Source: UBA6921 sp031363085 (GTDB taxonomy: Bacteria; Pseudomonadota; Gammaproteobacteria; SG8-11). From it: a stretch of DNA of 64,000 bases. The first letter of the stretch is position 1. Every line of letters starts with the position of its first letter. Shown one piece after another: positions 26,435 through 35,734 of the stretch. The stretch is taken from assembly GCA_031363085.1 (NCBI GenBank), contig JANLTU010000203.1, positions 1 through 64,000 on the forward strand. The letters run 5' to 3'. The translations under genes were made by a program, and so were the position numbers. Under the pieces are notes generated by a model that saw only the letters and a list, made by a program, of their open reading frames with translations, had not been told where the DNA came from and searched no databases.

Positions 26435-26727
26435 GAATAACCGGCCGTGGGCGCATGTCCTGTCATTATAGTGGCCTGCGCGTTGCGGGCTGGGCCGATG
26501 AGCGCTTCTTCGGAAAATGTATTTTGCCCCATGCAATGCGAGCTGATTTATCCGCGTTTCCCCGCGTTTAAAGACATGCAGTGTGCGTGCCGATAGCAAA
26601 GCTGTGATTGCCACGCAACCAGCCTATGCGCATGCCGATGCCTACGCCGAGCAAGTCGATGTGGTGGTAGGTGCCCATGGCGGAAACCGTGCGGTTGTCA
26701 GTGGTGTAGCGTCAGCGGATCGGGATT

Positions 26728-28641
26728 ATGCCTGAGAACAACAGAATTTTGCTGGTCGACGATGATCGCGACATCCATGAGTATTTTCGCAGAGTGCTAT
26801 ATTCAGTAGCAAGTATTGACAATTATGCGTCAAATGATTTTGAGCTTGGCCTGCGTGGGGCTGCGCACAACACGATTGCGGCGCGCGGCAAGCCGGCAAA
26901 ATATGCCGTCGACTCCGCGTACCAGGGTGAACAAGCGTTGGAAATGATGCGCAACGCGCATGCCGAGGGACGACCGTATGCAATGGCCTTCATGGATGTG
27001 CGCATGCCGCCGGGTTGGGACGGCATTCAGACCATCGCGCACATCTGGAGCGAGGTTCCCTATACCGAGATGGTGATTTGCACAGCATTTTCTGAATACA
27101 GTTGGGACGACATCGTGGCCAAGCTGGGTAGCACGGATCGCTTGTTATTTCTAGCCAAACCCTTCGATGCGACCTCAATAAAACAGATGGCGTTGAGTCT
27201 GACAAAAAAGTGGAGCCTGGGTGAAGAAGCGCGCGGTTACGTGGCGCGCTTGCAGCAGGATGTCAAAGATCGCACGCTGCAATTGGAAAATTTGCTGGAC
27301 GAGGTGAAGCAGAAGAATCACGAGCTCGAATATTCAGCGCTGCACGACAGCCTGACCAATTTGCCGAATCGCGCTTTGTTCAGTGACCGGTTGCGCTACA
27401 GCGTCAATTGCGCTGCCCGCGACAACCATAAATTCGGCGTGTTGCTGCTAGACCTGGATCGCTTCAAGGAAATAAACGATGCGCGCGGGCACGATGCCGG
27501 TGATCACGTGCTGCGCGAAGTCGGCAAGCGGCTGTGCGAGGTGCTGCGTGGCAGCGATACCGTGGCACGGATGGGCGGAGACGAGTTCGCCGTCATTCTG
27601 CACAATGCCAATAAAGAAGCCTGTATGCACGTGGCAAAAAAAATAAGTCACGCAATGGAACCTGCAATTTTGGTGGATGGCCGTTCGGTCATTATCGCCG
27701 CGAGCGTGGGCATTGCCATGTATCCGGAGCATGGTGAAAACGAGGTGGAGTTGCTAAAAAACGCTGACGTGGCGATGTACGACGCCAAGAGCGCAGGAGC
27801 CGGATTTTCGATCTTCGACAGCGAGGAGAATACCCGTCGCACCAATCGATTGAAGCTCATTGCCGACCTTGATGATGCCATTACGAATAGTCGTCTGTCG
27901 CTGCACTACCAGCCGGTCGTCGATCTGAAGGCCAATCAGGTGCGCGGCGTCGAAGCGCTGTGCCGCTGGCTACATCCCGAACGCGGTGTTATTCCGCCCG
28001 ATGATTTTATTGCGCTGGCCGAGCAGAAAAATTTAATTCAAGCCCTGACTCTGTGGGTGCTGGACACGGCGCTGGCACAATGCGCGGCGTGGCACGCGCA
28101 GGGCTTGCAGCTCGGTATGTCGGTGAATCTGTCGACGCGTAATTTCCTCGATCCCGAGCTGCCTGAAAAAATACAAAACTACCTGGAAAAATGGCGTGTG
28201 CCGGCCCATTGGTTGAGTTTGGAGATCACCGAAAGCATGACCATGTCCGATCCTGCGAATGCCTTGGAAATCATCCGCACGCTTGATGCGATGGGGGTGA
28301 AGATTTCCATCGACGACTTCGGCACCGGTTATTCGTCGTTAGCTTATTTGAAAAAGCTGCCGGTGGACGAGCTCAAGATTGATCGCTCGTTTGTGCTCGA
28401 TCTGGACAAGGATAAAGACAACCAGATGATCGTACGCTCCACCATTGATCTGGCGCATTCGCTTGGACTGAGCGTGGTCGCGGAAGGCATTGAATCGGAG
28501 TCCGTTATGAAAATGCTCAACGGCTACGGTTGTGACAAGGTGCAGGGCTACTATTTATGCAAACCCAAACCAGCCGAAGACGTGACACGCTGGTTACAGG
28601 AATCGCACTGGGGTTTGGGGGCGATGCGCACGGCGTCATGA
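26728..28641 (+). CDS. Response regulator with GGDEF and EAL domains
   Basis: Cyclic-di-GMP turnover protein of 637 residues. The receiver domain has the acidic pocket VDDD, phospho-acceptor Asp in FMDVRMPP, Thr in CTAFS and Lys in LAKPFD. An unusual insertion of about 45 residues lies between the first helix and second strand. A coiled coil (RTLQLENLLDEVKQKNHELE) links it to a GGDEF domain with intact RMGGDEF and an RGSD inhibitory site five residues before it. The EAL domain has GVEALCRW, ITESMTMSD, DDFGTGYSS and VVAEGIES. Both catalytic sites look competent, so direction could depend on phosphorylation. It lies 333 bp before the exopolysaccharide operon and plausibly controls it; no cognate kinase is adjacent. 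Confidence 0.93.
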   Translation: MPENNRILLVDDDRDIHEYFRRVLYSVASIDNYASNDFELGLRGAAHNTIAARGKPAKYAVDSAYQGEQALEMMRNAHAEGRPYAMAFMDVRMPPGWDGIQTIAHIWSEVPYTEMVICTAFSEYSWDDIVAKLGSTDRLLFLAKPFDATSIKQMALSLTKKWSLGEEARGYVARLQQDVKDRTLQLENLLDEVKQKNHELEYSALHDSLTNLPNRALFSDRLRYSVNCAARDNHKFGVLLLDLDRFKEINDARGHDAGDHVLREVGKRLCEVLRGSDTVARMGGDEFAVILHNANKEACMHVAKKISHAMEPAILVDGRSVIIAASVGIAMYPEHGENEVELLKNADVAMYDAKSAGAGFSIFDSEENTRRTNRLKLIADLDDAITNSRLSLHYQPVVDLKANQVRGVEALCRWLHPERGVIPPDDFIALAEQKNLIQALTLWVLDTALAQCAAWHAQGLQLGMSVNLSTRNFLDPELPEKIQNYLEKWRVPAHWLSLEITESMTMSDPANALEIIRTLDAMGVKISIDDFGTGYSSLAYLKKLPVDELKIDRSFVLDLDKDKDNQMIVRSTIDLAHSLGLSVVAEGIESESVMKMLNGYGCDKVQGYYLCKPKPAEDVTRWLQESHWGLGAMRTAS

Positions 28642-28974
28642 TGCTGACAGTTTCCTGACTTTAAAATTTGTAACGCTGACGACTGGAGAGAGAACGATTG
28701 TAACCAAGGGCTGGTATTTTCAGCTTCGGGCAGTGGAAATATTCACGTGGCGATAAGTGAATATTCCCGCCATGTTATGCAGACCGTAGTTTATAAAGAG
28801 CAGCTTAAAAGCAGCATTTTTATGCTAGACTGCGCCGCCAAATTTGCCAATCCAGTCATTGGATTTTTTGGCGTCTTGTAAGCCTCGGTGGGTGCGCTGG
28901 CGTACCGACCCCGTTTCGGATTGTGACTACTTTGTGGATCATATTTTTTCAACTTTGAAAGACTGATACCGACG
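28642..28974 (+). promoter_or_regulatory. Leader region of the exopolysaccharide operon with hairpin
   Basis: A 333-bp non-coding gap. At 28836-28873 a nested inverted repeat has outer arms CGCCAAA/TTTGGCG and inner arms AATCCA/TGGATT, with T-rich sequence inside the right arm. A TATGCT at 28821 may be a -10 box just upstream. The hairpin could be an attenuator or an operator. No convincing sigma-54 site was found; the best GG-N10-GC match (28870-28883) lacks the TTGC element. Confidence 0.4.
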
Positions 28975-29601
28975 ATGAAACATAAACAGATTGAGCAGCG
29001 TTTCCTCCGCTGGATGATGGGCGCTTGGGTGATGTTATTCCTCACCGCCTGTGCCGCACCTCAAGTAATCCCGGCACCCGCCGCCACCTTCAGTAATCCG
29101 GAATATGTCATCGGGGCGGGGGATACCCTACAGGTGTTTGTGTGGCGCAACCCGGAACTTTCTCTAACGATTCCGGTGCGCCCCGACGGCCGCATCTCCA
29201 CACCGCTGGTGGAAGAGCTGGTGGTCGCCAACAAGACGCCGGCGCAAGTGGCACGTGAGGTTGAAAAACGTCTCAGTGCGTATTTGAAAGATCCGCTGGT
29301 GACCGTCATCGTGACCACTTTTGTCGGGCCCTATAACCAACAAGTGCGTGTACTGGGTGCGGCGACACGGCCGCAAGTGCTGCCGTATCGCGCCAATATG
29401 ACCGTGTTGGACGTCATCATCGCGGTGGGTGGACTGACTAATCTGGCTGCCGGCAATAAGGCCACCATCTCGCGCACGATTAATGGTCAAGTCACGCAGT
29501 TTGCGGTGCGTCTGAACGATTTGATCCGTGATGGCGATATCCGCGCGAATGTCGAAATGGCGCCCGGCGACATTTTGCTTATCCCCGAGTCTTGGTTTTA
29601 G
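28975..29601 (+). CDS. epsE: Polysaccharide export lipoprotein, XrtA-associated (Wza-like)
   Basis: Outer-membrane polysaccharide export protein of 208 residues. The signal ends in lipobox LTAC near residue 25. The Poly_export domain begins at YVIGAGDTLQVFVWRNPELS, with PVRPDGRISTPLVEEL, and a SLBB-like segment follows (VRVLGAATRPQVLPYRANMTVLDVI). Shorter than enteric Wza, as is usual for the XrtA-linked form. First gene of a twelve-gene rightward operon that builds and exports an exopolysaccharide. Confidence 0.9.
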   Translation: MKHKQIEQRFLRWMMGAWVMLFLTACAAPQVIPAPAATFSNPEYVIGAGDTLQVFVWRNPELSLTIPVRPDGRISTPLVEELVVANKTPAQVAREVEKRLSAYLKDPLVTVIVTTFVGPYNQQVRVLGAATRPQVLPYRANMTVLDVIIAVGGLTNLAAGNKATISRTINGQVTQFAVRLNDLIRDGDIRANVEMAPGDILLIPESWF

Positions 29602-29622
29602 TGTGTTAGCGAAGGCATCGTC

Positions 29623-31173
29623 ATGAACGAGTTAATGTCACAATTGTCAAGCTATGCGCGCACTACGTGGCGTTACCGCTGGTATAGCCAGTTGGTGGCG
29701 TGGCCGGTGTGTTTTATCGGGTGGTTGGTGGTGTACATGATGCCGAATCAATATGACGCGACCGCGCGGGTGTACATCGACACGCAATCCATGCTACGTC
29801 CGTTGCTGCAAGGGTTAGCGGTTCAGACCAATGTGGCGGAACAAATCCAGGGGATGATGCGAACCCTGCTCAGCCGCCCGAATCTTGAAAAAGTAGCGCG
29901 CATGTCTGACCTCGACATGCAGGCTAAAACACCTGAAGAAATGGAACTGCTGTTGAATCGTCTGGGCAAAAAAATCGTGCTGACCAACGCCGGCCGCGAA
30001 AATCTCTTCAGTATTTCGTATACCTACCAAAAGCCCGAAGTCGCGAAGCAGGTGGTGCAGTCGTTGTTGACCGTGTTCGTGGAAAGCAGTCTGGGCGACA
30101 CGCGCAAGGATTCGAGCGCAGCGCAGCAATTCATTGACGAACAGATTAAAGAATATGAAGAGAAGCTGTCTTCGGCTGAAGATCGCCTGAAAGATTTCAA
30201 GCGCCAAAATATCAATGTCATGCCTTCCGAGGGGCGCGGCTACTACGAACGCTTGCAGAGTGAGACGGCAGTGCTCGAACGCGCCAAGCTGGAACTTTGG
30301 GAATCTGAAAACCGGCGCGATGAATTGCGCCGGCAGCTCGACGGTGAGGAACCGACCTTCGGATTGATGTCGGAACCGATCAAGACGGCGATCTCACCTG
30401 TCGATACCCGTATTCAGGCGTTGCAAACCAAACTGGACGAACTGCTGCTGAGATACACCGACGAGCATCCCGACGTGACCTCGCTGCGCAAACAAATCGG
30501 TGAACTACAAGAGCAGGAGAAAAAGAAGCGTGAGTCGCAAGCGGGGGCGAGCCCGGGCCGTACCACCACGCTCGAAGCCAATCCGGTCTATCAACGATTA
30601 AGAATTGCGCTGGGGGAGTCGGAAGCCAATGTAGCGTCATTGCGGGTGCGCGTTAAGGAATACAGCAGCCGCATCGTCCAGTTGAACAAGCTGGTCGATA
30701 CCGTGCCGCAAGTGGAGGCGGAGCTGGCCCGCCTGAATCGCGACTATGCGATTAACAAACAAAACTACGAAACGTTAATTGCCCGGCGCGAGTCCGCAAA
30801 AATTTCCGAATCGGCGGAACAAAGCTCGGATGCATTGAAGTTTAAAATTGTCGACCCACCGCGCGTATCGCTCAAACCGGTGGCGCCTAATCGCCCCTTG
30901 TTGGCCTCGGCGGTGCTCGTCGGCGGTTTGGGGATGGGAGTTTTCTTCGCATTTTTCCTATCGCAACTCAAGCCGACCTTTGATCACCATCGTTCCATCA
31001 TCGAAGCAACCAACGTGCCGGTGCTGGGTTACGTGTCGATGGTCTCGAACAGCGCGGCACGCAACAAGCTACGGATCGAGGTCATGGCCTTTTCAACAAT
31101 GACCATCGGTTTGTTCGTGGTGTTTGGATTTTACGTTGCGATGCAAGTTCTTGCGAACACGTCGGCTCAATAG
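29623..31173 (+). CDS. Polysaccharide chain-length determinant, XrtA-associated (Wzz/EpsF-like)
   Basis: Inner-membrane co-polymerase of 516 residues. One transmembrane segment lies near residues 25-45, a long periplasmic coiled-coil follows (EEKLSSAEDRLKDFKRQNINVMP; LQTKLDELLLRYTDEHPDV), and two C-terminal hydrophobic segments end the protein. The PDEHPD-like motif YTDEHPDV is typical of the family. It has no kinase domain, because the kinase is encoded by the next gene 10 bp downstream. Together they set chain length and couple assembly to export. Confidence 0.9.
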   Translation: MNELMSQLSSYARTTWRYRWYSQLVAWPVCFIGWLVVYMMPNQYDATARVYIDTQSMLRPLLQGLAVQTNVAEQIQGMMRTLLSRPNLEKVARMSDLDMQAKTPEEMELLLNRLGKKIVLTNAGRENLFSISYTYQKPEVAKQVVQSLLTVFVESSLGDTRKDSSAAQQFIDEQIKEYEEKLSSAEDRLKDFKRQNINVMPSEGRGYYERLQSETAVLERAKLELWESENRRDELRRQLDGEEPTFGLMSEPIKTAISPVDTRIQALQTKLDELLLRYTDEHPDVTSLRKQIGELQEQEKKKRESQAGASPGRTTTLEANPVYQRLRIALGESEANVASLRVRVKEYSSRIVQLNKLVDTVPQVEAELARLNRDYAINKQNYETLIARRESAKISESAEQSSDALKFKIVDPPRVSLKPVAPNRPLLASAVLVGGLGMGVFFAFFLSQLKPTFDHHRSIIEATNVPVLGYVSMVSNSAARNKLRIEVMAFSTMTIGLFVVFGFYVAMQVLANTSAQ

Positions 31174-31183
31174 GTAGGCGCGA

Positions 31184-32074
31184 ATGAATTCCATAGAAAA
31201 GTTGGTTGACCGGATGATCCATACCGGCAAAATTAATTCGGACGCCGGTCTTGCGCCTGCGCCCAGTACGCCGCCGCAGTCGATGCGGGCACCTGCAGCG
31301 CATGCGCGCAGTGCAGGCAAAGCGGATATTGCTGTGTTGAATCTGGCGCAGTTAAAAGCAGCCGGCATGCTAACGCCAGATAACTCTCGCAGTCTGATCG
31401 CCGAGGAATATCGCGCCATCAAGCGTCCGTTGCTGAAGAATGCATTCAAAACTTCGGCGACCGACGTGATCCATCCCAACTTGATCATGGTGACCAGCGC
31501 GATTCCCGGTGAGGGGAAATCGTTTACCTCTATTAATCTCGCGATGAGTATCGCCATGGAGCTGGATCATACCGTGTTACTGGTGGAGGCCGACGTCGCC
31601 AAGCCCGCCATCGCGCGCTACTTGGGCTTGCCGGAGAATGTAAAGGGGCTGGTGGATTTTCTTTCCGACGAGCGCATGTCGCTTGAAGAAGTGTTGCTGC
31701 CCACTAACGTACCGAAATTGACATTATTACGTGCCGGTAGTTTTCATCATCAGGCCACCGAGCTGCTGGCCAGTCAAAACATGAGCCGGTTGATCGGCGA
31801 GCTGGCGGAGCGCTATGCGGATCGCGTCGTCATTTTCGATGCGCCGCCGATGCTGGTGTCGAGCGAGGCGGCGGTGTTGTCGTCGCTGGTCGGGCAGATT
31901 GTCATGGTGGTCGAGTACGGCAAGACGCCGCAGCGTGTAGTCAAAGATGCGCTGCACCTTATCGGGCACGACAAGATTGTCGGTGTGGTGTTGAACAAAA
32001 GTTACGGTGGTTCGAGCCCGGGATATGGTTACGGATATTACGGCGTGGTGGGCAAGGGTGATGATCGCGAATAA
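31184..32074 (+). CDS. Tyrosine autokinase of the XrtA exopolysaccharide locus (CpsD/EpsG-like)
   Basis: Bacterial tyrosine kinase of 296 residues. The P-loop is TSAIPGEGKSFTSINLA, the A' motif VLLVEADVAKP, and the Walker B VVIFDAPPML. The C-terminal tail is rich in Tyr and Gly (GYGYGYYGVVG), the usual autophosphorylation cluster. It works with the preceding chain-length protein at the inner membrane. The gene ends an initial three-gene block; a 266-bp gap follows before the outer-membrane protein. Confidence 0.92.
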   Translation: MNSIEKLVDRMIHTGKINSDAGLAPAPSTPPQSMRAPAAHARSAGKADIAVLNLAQLKAAGMLTPDNSRSLIAEEYRAIKRPLLKNAFKTSATDVIHPNLIMVTSAIPGEGKSFTSINLAMSIAMELDHTVLLVEADVAKPAIARYLGLPENVKGLVDFLSDERMSLEEVLLPTNVPKLTLLRAGSFHHQATELLASQNMSRLIGELAERYADRVVIFDAPPMLVSSEAAVLSSLVGQIVMVVEYGKTPQRVVKDALHLIGHDKIVGVVLNKSYGGSSPGYGYGYYGVVGKGDDRE

Positions 32075-32159
32075 TTGCGGGCCGCATTCCTAACGAATAC
32101 GGTGTTGTTTTCCTGTATTGATTTTACCCGTGGATGAAGATTGCCGGTGAGGTGGGGAT

Positions 32160-32177
32160 CGGCGACTCTTGTCGCCG
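32160..32177 (+). other. Perfect hairpin in the kinase-barrel gap
   Basis: CGGCGAC and GTCGCCG pair around a TCTT tetraloop within the otherwise featureless gap 32075-32340. No T-run follows. It may be an mRNA-processing or attenuation element inside the operon. Confidence 0.4.
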
Positions 32178-32340
32178 CCGGCGGGTAAGTTCTGCGCTTC
32201 TCCACATTATGTGTTTGTTTGCATGCATGGTGTAAATAAGCCCGCAGCACGGGTTCTGAAGCAATCGAATTTCGCAGTCTTTGCATACTCCACGTCGTAG
32301 CATTCTGAATTTTTTATCTCGGTAAATCTTGCGAGGATCT

Positions 32341-33783
32341 GTGAATTACGTGACACGTCTAAGGTACACAATCGCAGCGCTGCTGGTTGCAGTGGCCGTT
32401 CCTGCCGCCGTGCATGCGGCAAATTGGAATGTTGTTCCGAGTGTGGAAACCACCTTGACCTACGCGAATAACTTTACTTTTGCACCCAAGGGTCGTGAAG
32501 AAGGCGAAACCGTATTGGAGGTTAAACCTGCGATCAGCGTGCAGAGCACCGAAGGCCGAACGCAACTGGGTTTGTTTTACGGAATCGATAATTTGTATTA
32601 CGCGAATAATTCGGATCGCAATGCCGTGCAGCAATTATTACGGAGCAACGCAAGCGCCGAGGTGTTGCGCGATCTGTTCTTTGTTACCGCGAGCGGGTCG
32701 ATTTCTTACCAGTCGGTGAAACCCTCAGCGGCAACCAATCTTGGCAACCTAGCGATTTTGCAGGATTCAACCGAGGTGACCACCTGGGCCTTGTCTCCCT
32801 ATTTCAGGCAAACCTTTGGCAGCGCGTTAGACTTGCGCGCGGGCATGAACCTGAATGTGGTGAATTACAAAAGATTTCTCCCGGACAGTTTTTTGCGCGA
32901 GTATTTCGTTAACGCCGCAAGCGGACCCAGCGCGCAAGATTTGCGCTGGAAGCTCGACCTGCGCAGCAGCCAAGTCTATTACAAGGGAGAGCTCAGCAAC
33001 TCCAGGCATGACGTGGCGGAGTTGGATCTTCGCTACAAGATTTTGCCGCAGTGGGCGTTAACCGGTCGCATGGGGTACGTCGACTATAAATATGACTACG
33101 ACCCGTTGTTTAGCGACGAGCCGAAAGGAAAAACCTGGCGTGCAGGCGTCGCGTGGGTACCCAGTACGCGCACCGAACTGGAAGTTGGCGTGAGTAAAAC
33201 TTTCATCAGCCGCGCAAAATACGGTTCGTTCGTTTATCAGGGCCAGTGGTTGTTCTGGAATGTTAATGTTGATGAAGTTGTCACCGACCGACGCCAGTTG
33301 CTACTGGACGATAAGAAACCGGTCACCGATCCCATTCCGCAGCAGGTGGAAACGGTCAATATCAGCTCCCTCACTGAAAGCCAAGAGGTGTTCGTAAACA
33401 AAGCCATGCGCTTACGCACGGGCTACAAATCCGATGACACCGCAATTGAAGTTTTTGGCTATCGTGATCGTCGGCATTTCCAGAAAACCAACGGTACTGA
33501 AGTCGTCAGCGGTGGCGGTGCGACCCTGAGCTTGGTTTTATCGCGTCAGACCAGTGTTCAAATGGGCGTTAGTCGGGCCAACCTCAAGCCGGCCGACACC
33601 AGCCCTGAAACAAGCAGCACTAGCACCAAAACAACCGACCTCTCGGCGTCGTTGCTGCGCACTTTCGGCACGGGACTGCACGCGTCGCTCAACGTGCAGC
33701 GCCGTGCGGGGCAGTCGACGGATGAGCTGCAAACAGATTTCGTCGCGTACCTGATTTCGGTGCGCGTGCGGATGGATTTTTAA
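32341..33783 (+). CDS. XrtA/PEP-CTERM-associated outer-membrane beta-barrel (TIGR03016-like)
   Basis: About 480 residues with a signal peptide ending AVHAA, followed by repeated amphipathic strands and a C-terminal aromatic end (VRVRMDF) typical of outer-membrane barrels. Recognisable family features are the WNVVPSVETTLTYANNFTFAP opening and its place after the kinase. No ATG is available. GTG 32341 follows AGGA closely and is preferred; TTG 32329 and GTG 32350 are in-frame alternatives. Presumed to help secrete or retain the polysaccharide. Confidence 0.8.
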   Translation: MNYVTRLRYTIAALLVAVAVPAAVHAANWNVVPSVETTLTYANNFTFAPKGREEGETVLEVKPAISVQSTEGRTQLGLFYGIDNLYYANNSDRNAVQQLLRSNASAEVLRDLFFVTASGSISYQSVKPSAATNLGNLAILQDSTEVTTWALSPYFRQTFGSALDLRAGMNLNVVNYKRFLPDSFLREYFVNAASGPSAQDLRWKLDLRSSQVYYKGELSNSRHDVAELDLRYKILPQWALTGRMGYVDYKYDYDPLFSDEPKGKTWRAGVAWVPSTRTELEVGVSKTFISRAKYGSFVYQGQWLFWNVNVDEVVTDRRQLLLDDKKPVTDPIPQQVETVNISSLTESQEVFVNKAMRLRTGYKSDDTAIEVFGYRDRRHFQKTNGTEVVSGGGATLSLVLSRQTSVQMGVSRANLKPADTSPETSSTSTKTTDLSASLLRTFGTGLHASLNVQRRAGQSTDELQTDFVAYLISVRVRMDF

Positions 33784-33796
33784 TTTGGGAGACGCT

Positions 33797-34708
33797 ATGT
33801 CGTCGCAACACGAAACACAGCAAAAAATAATCAATGCGATGACCGTCGACGTGGAAGATTATTTCCAGGTTTCCGCGTTTGAGAACATTATCAAGCGCGA
33901 CCAGTGGGATACGCTGCCGCGACGCGTGGAGCTCAACACGCATCGCGTGCTGGATCTATTCGCGCAAGGCGCAATCAAGGCCACGTTTTTCACCTTGGGT
34001 TGGGTGGCGGAACGCCATCCGCAACTGATTCGTCGCATGGTGAGCGAAGGGCATGAGTTGGCCAGCCACGGCTACTCGCATATCCGCGTGACGCAGCAGC
34101 AGCCGGCGCAGTTTCGCGAGGATGTGACCCGCACCAAGAAAATGCTGGAAGACCTGAGCGGTGTTGCGGTGCGCGGTTATCGTGCTGCGAGCTATTCAAT
34201 TGGCGCCGCCAACCTATGGGCGCTGGATGAGTTAAAGGGGGCGGGTTATGACTACAGCTCCAGCATCTATCCGGTCAAGCACGACTTATACGGCATGCCC
34301 GAGTGTTCGCGCTTTGCCTGTTATCCGCGCGGCCGCGACAGTATTCTGGAAATTCCGGTCACCACGGTCGAGTTATTCGGCAACAAACTACCGTGCGGCG
34401 GCGGCGGCTATTTCCGCTTGTACCCCTACGCCGTATCGCGCTGGGCATTGCAGCGTGTGAATCATCGCGACCGGCAAGCGGGGCTGTTTTATTTTCATCC
34501 ATGGGAGATCGACCCCGGCCAGCCGCGCCAAAATAATATTCCGCTCAAGACGCGCGTTCGCCACTACCTGAATTTGGGTCGGATGGAAGCGCGCCTCAAG
34601 GCATTAATGAGAGATTTTTCCTGGGGACGTATGGATCAGATTTTTTTGACGACGAGCAGCAGCGACAACGGGGCTGCGGAAAACGCCGTGCGTGTTGCAC
34701 GTGGCTGA
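33797..34708 (+). CDS. Polysaccharide deacetylase, XrtA-associated
   Basis: NodB-type carbohydrate esterase of 303 residues with a C-terminal DUF3473-like part. The metal/catalytic Asp is in MTVDVEDYFQVSAFE, the His pair in LASHGYSHIRV, and further motifs are GYRAASYSIG and YFHPWEIDPGQPR. The ATG at 33797 has a GGGAG site. In canonical XrtA loci an AAA ATPase gene (TIGR03015) lies between the TIGR03016 barrel and this gene; here the gap is only 13 bp, so that ATPase is absent. Confidence 0.92.
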   Translation: MSSQHETQQKIINAMTVDVEDYFQVSAFENIIKRDQWDTLPRRVELNTHRVLDLFAQGAIKATFFTLGWVAERHPQLIRRMVSEGHELASHGYSHIRVTQQQPAQFREDVTRTKKMLEDLSGVAVRGYRAASYSIGAANLWALDELKGAGYDYSSSIYPVKHDLYGMPECSRFACYPRGRDSILEIPVTTVELFGNKLPCGGGGYFRLYPYAVSRWALQRVNHRDRQAGLFYFHPWEIDPGQPRQNNIPLKTRVRHYLNLGRMEARLKALMRDFSWGRMDQIFLTTSSSDNGAAENAVRVARG

Positions 34709-35732
34709 GCTTAACATTAAAGAATTTGCGCCGATCGACTTGGCGCGCTGGGACGCATTTGTCGCCGGCAATGCCGAAGCCACCTTCTTCCATCGCGCCG
34801 GCTGGAAAGACGTCATCGAGCGCGCCTTCGGCCATCGCATGTATTTGTTCTATGCCGAACGCAATGGACAGATTGAAGGCGTATATCCGCTTGGGCATGT
34901 GCACAGCCGGCTGTTCGGCAATGCGCTTATTTCGGTGCCGTTCTGCGTTTACGGCGGGGCGGCGGCGGCCAACGACGAAGCGCGTGCGGCGCTCGATACC
35001 GCCGCGCAGAATCTGGCGGTAAAGCTGGGTGTGGATTATCTGGAAGTGCGCAGCCTGGTGCCGCGTCACGACGACTGGTTGCGCAAGGATCTCTACGTCA
35101 CCTTCCGCAAAGCGATTGATCCCGATGTCGAAAAAAATATGACCAACATTCCGCGTAAGCAGCGCGCGATGGTGCGTAAAGGGATTGATGCCGGTTTGGT
35201 CGGCGAGCTTGATGTCAATATCGAGCGCTTTTACGAAGCCTATGCGCGCAGCGTGCATGCCCTGGGCACACCGGTGTTCCCGAAAAATTACTTCAAGATT
35301 CTGTATGAAGTGTTTAACAAAGACGCAGATATTTTAACCGTAACCAAAGACGGCCACTTGATCGCAAGCGTCATGAATTTCTATCACCGCGACGAAGTGT
35401 TGCCGTACTACGGTGGTGGCACCAGCGCAGCGCGCGAAGTCAAAGGCAACGATTTCATGTACTGGGAGCTGCTGCGCCGCAGTTGCGAGCGCGGCTTGAA
35501 AGTCTTTGACTATGGCCGCAGCAAGCAGGGTACCGGTTCCTATAGTTTTAAAAAGAACTGGGGCTTCGAGCCGCAACCTTTGTACTACGAATATTTTCTT
35601 GTCAAGGCCAAGGCGCTGCCGAATGTCAGCCCGACCAACCCCAAGTATGAAATGTTCATCAAACTATGGAAGAAGCTGCCGTTTTCCATCAGCAAAATCA
35701 TCGGTCCGTTTATCGCTAAAAACTTGGGTTAA
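34692..35732 (+). CDS. FemAB-like protein, XrtA/PEP-CTERM-associated
   Basis: GNAT-fold FemAB-type transferase of 346 residues. Two acyltransferase halves are visible: WDAFVAGNAEATFFHRAGWKDVIE at the start, and GNDFMYWELLRRSCERGLKVFDYGRSKQGTGSYSFKKNWGF near the end. The latter is a hallmark of the family. It starts with GTG 34692 inside the deacetylase gene (17-bp overlap), with GTG 34701 as an alternative. It probably adds an amino-acid or acyl substituent to the polysaccharide; substrate unknown. Confidence 0.88.
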   Translation: MLHVAELNIKEFAPIDLARWDAFVAGNAEATFFHRAGWKDVIERAFGHRMYLFYAERNGQIEGVYPLGHVHSRLFGNALISVPFCVYGGAAAANDEARAALDTAAQNLAVKLGVDYLEVRSLVPRHDDWLRKDLYVTFRKAIDPDVEKNMTNIPRKQRAMVRKGIDAGLVGELDVNIERFYEAYARSVHALGTPVFPKNYFKILYEVFNKDADILTVTKDGHLIASVMNFYHRDEVLPYYGGGTSAAREVKGNDFMYWELLRRSCERGLKVFDYGRSKQGTGSYSFKKNWGFEPQPLYYEYFLVKAKALPNVSPTNPKYEMFIKLWKKLPFSISKIIGPFIAKNLG

Positions 35733-35734
35733 GA

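Noticed and set aside
28870..28883. Sigma-54 promoter for the exopolysaccharide operon
   Set aside because: GG-N10-GC spacing is met, but the -12 element reads AAGC rather than TTGC and it falls in a hairpin arm.
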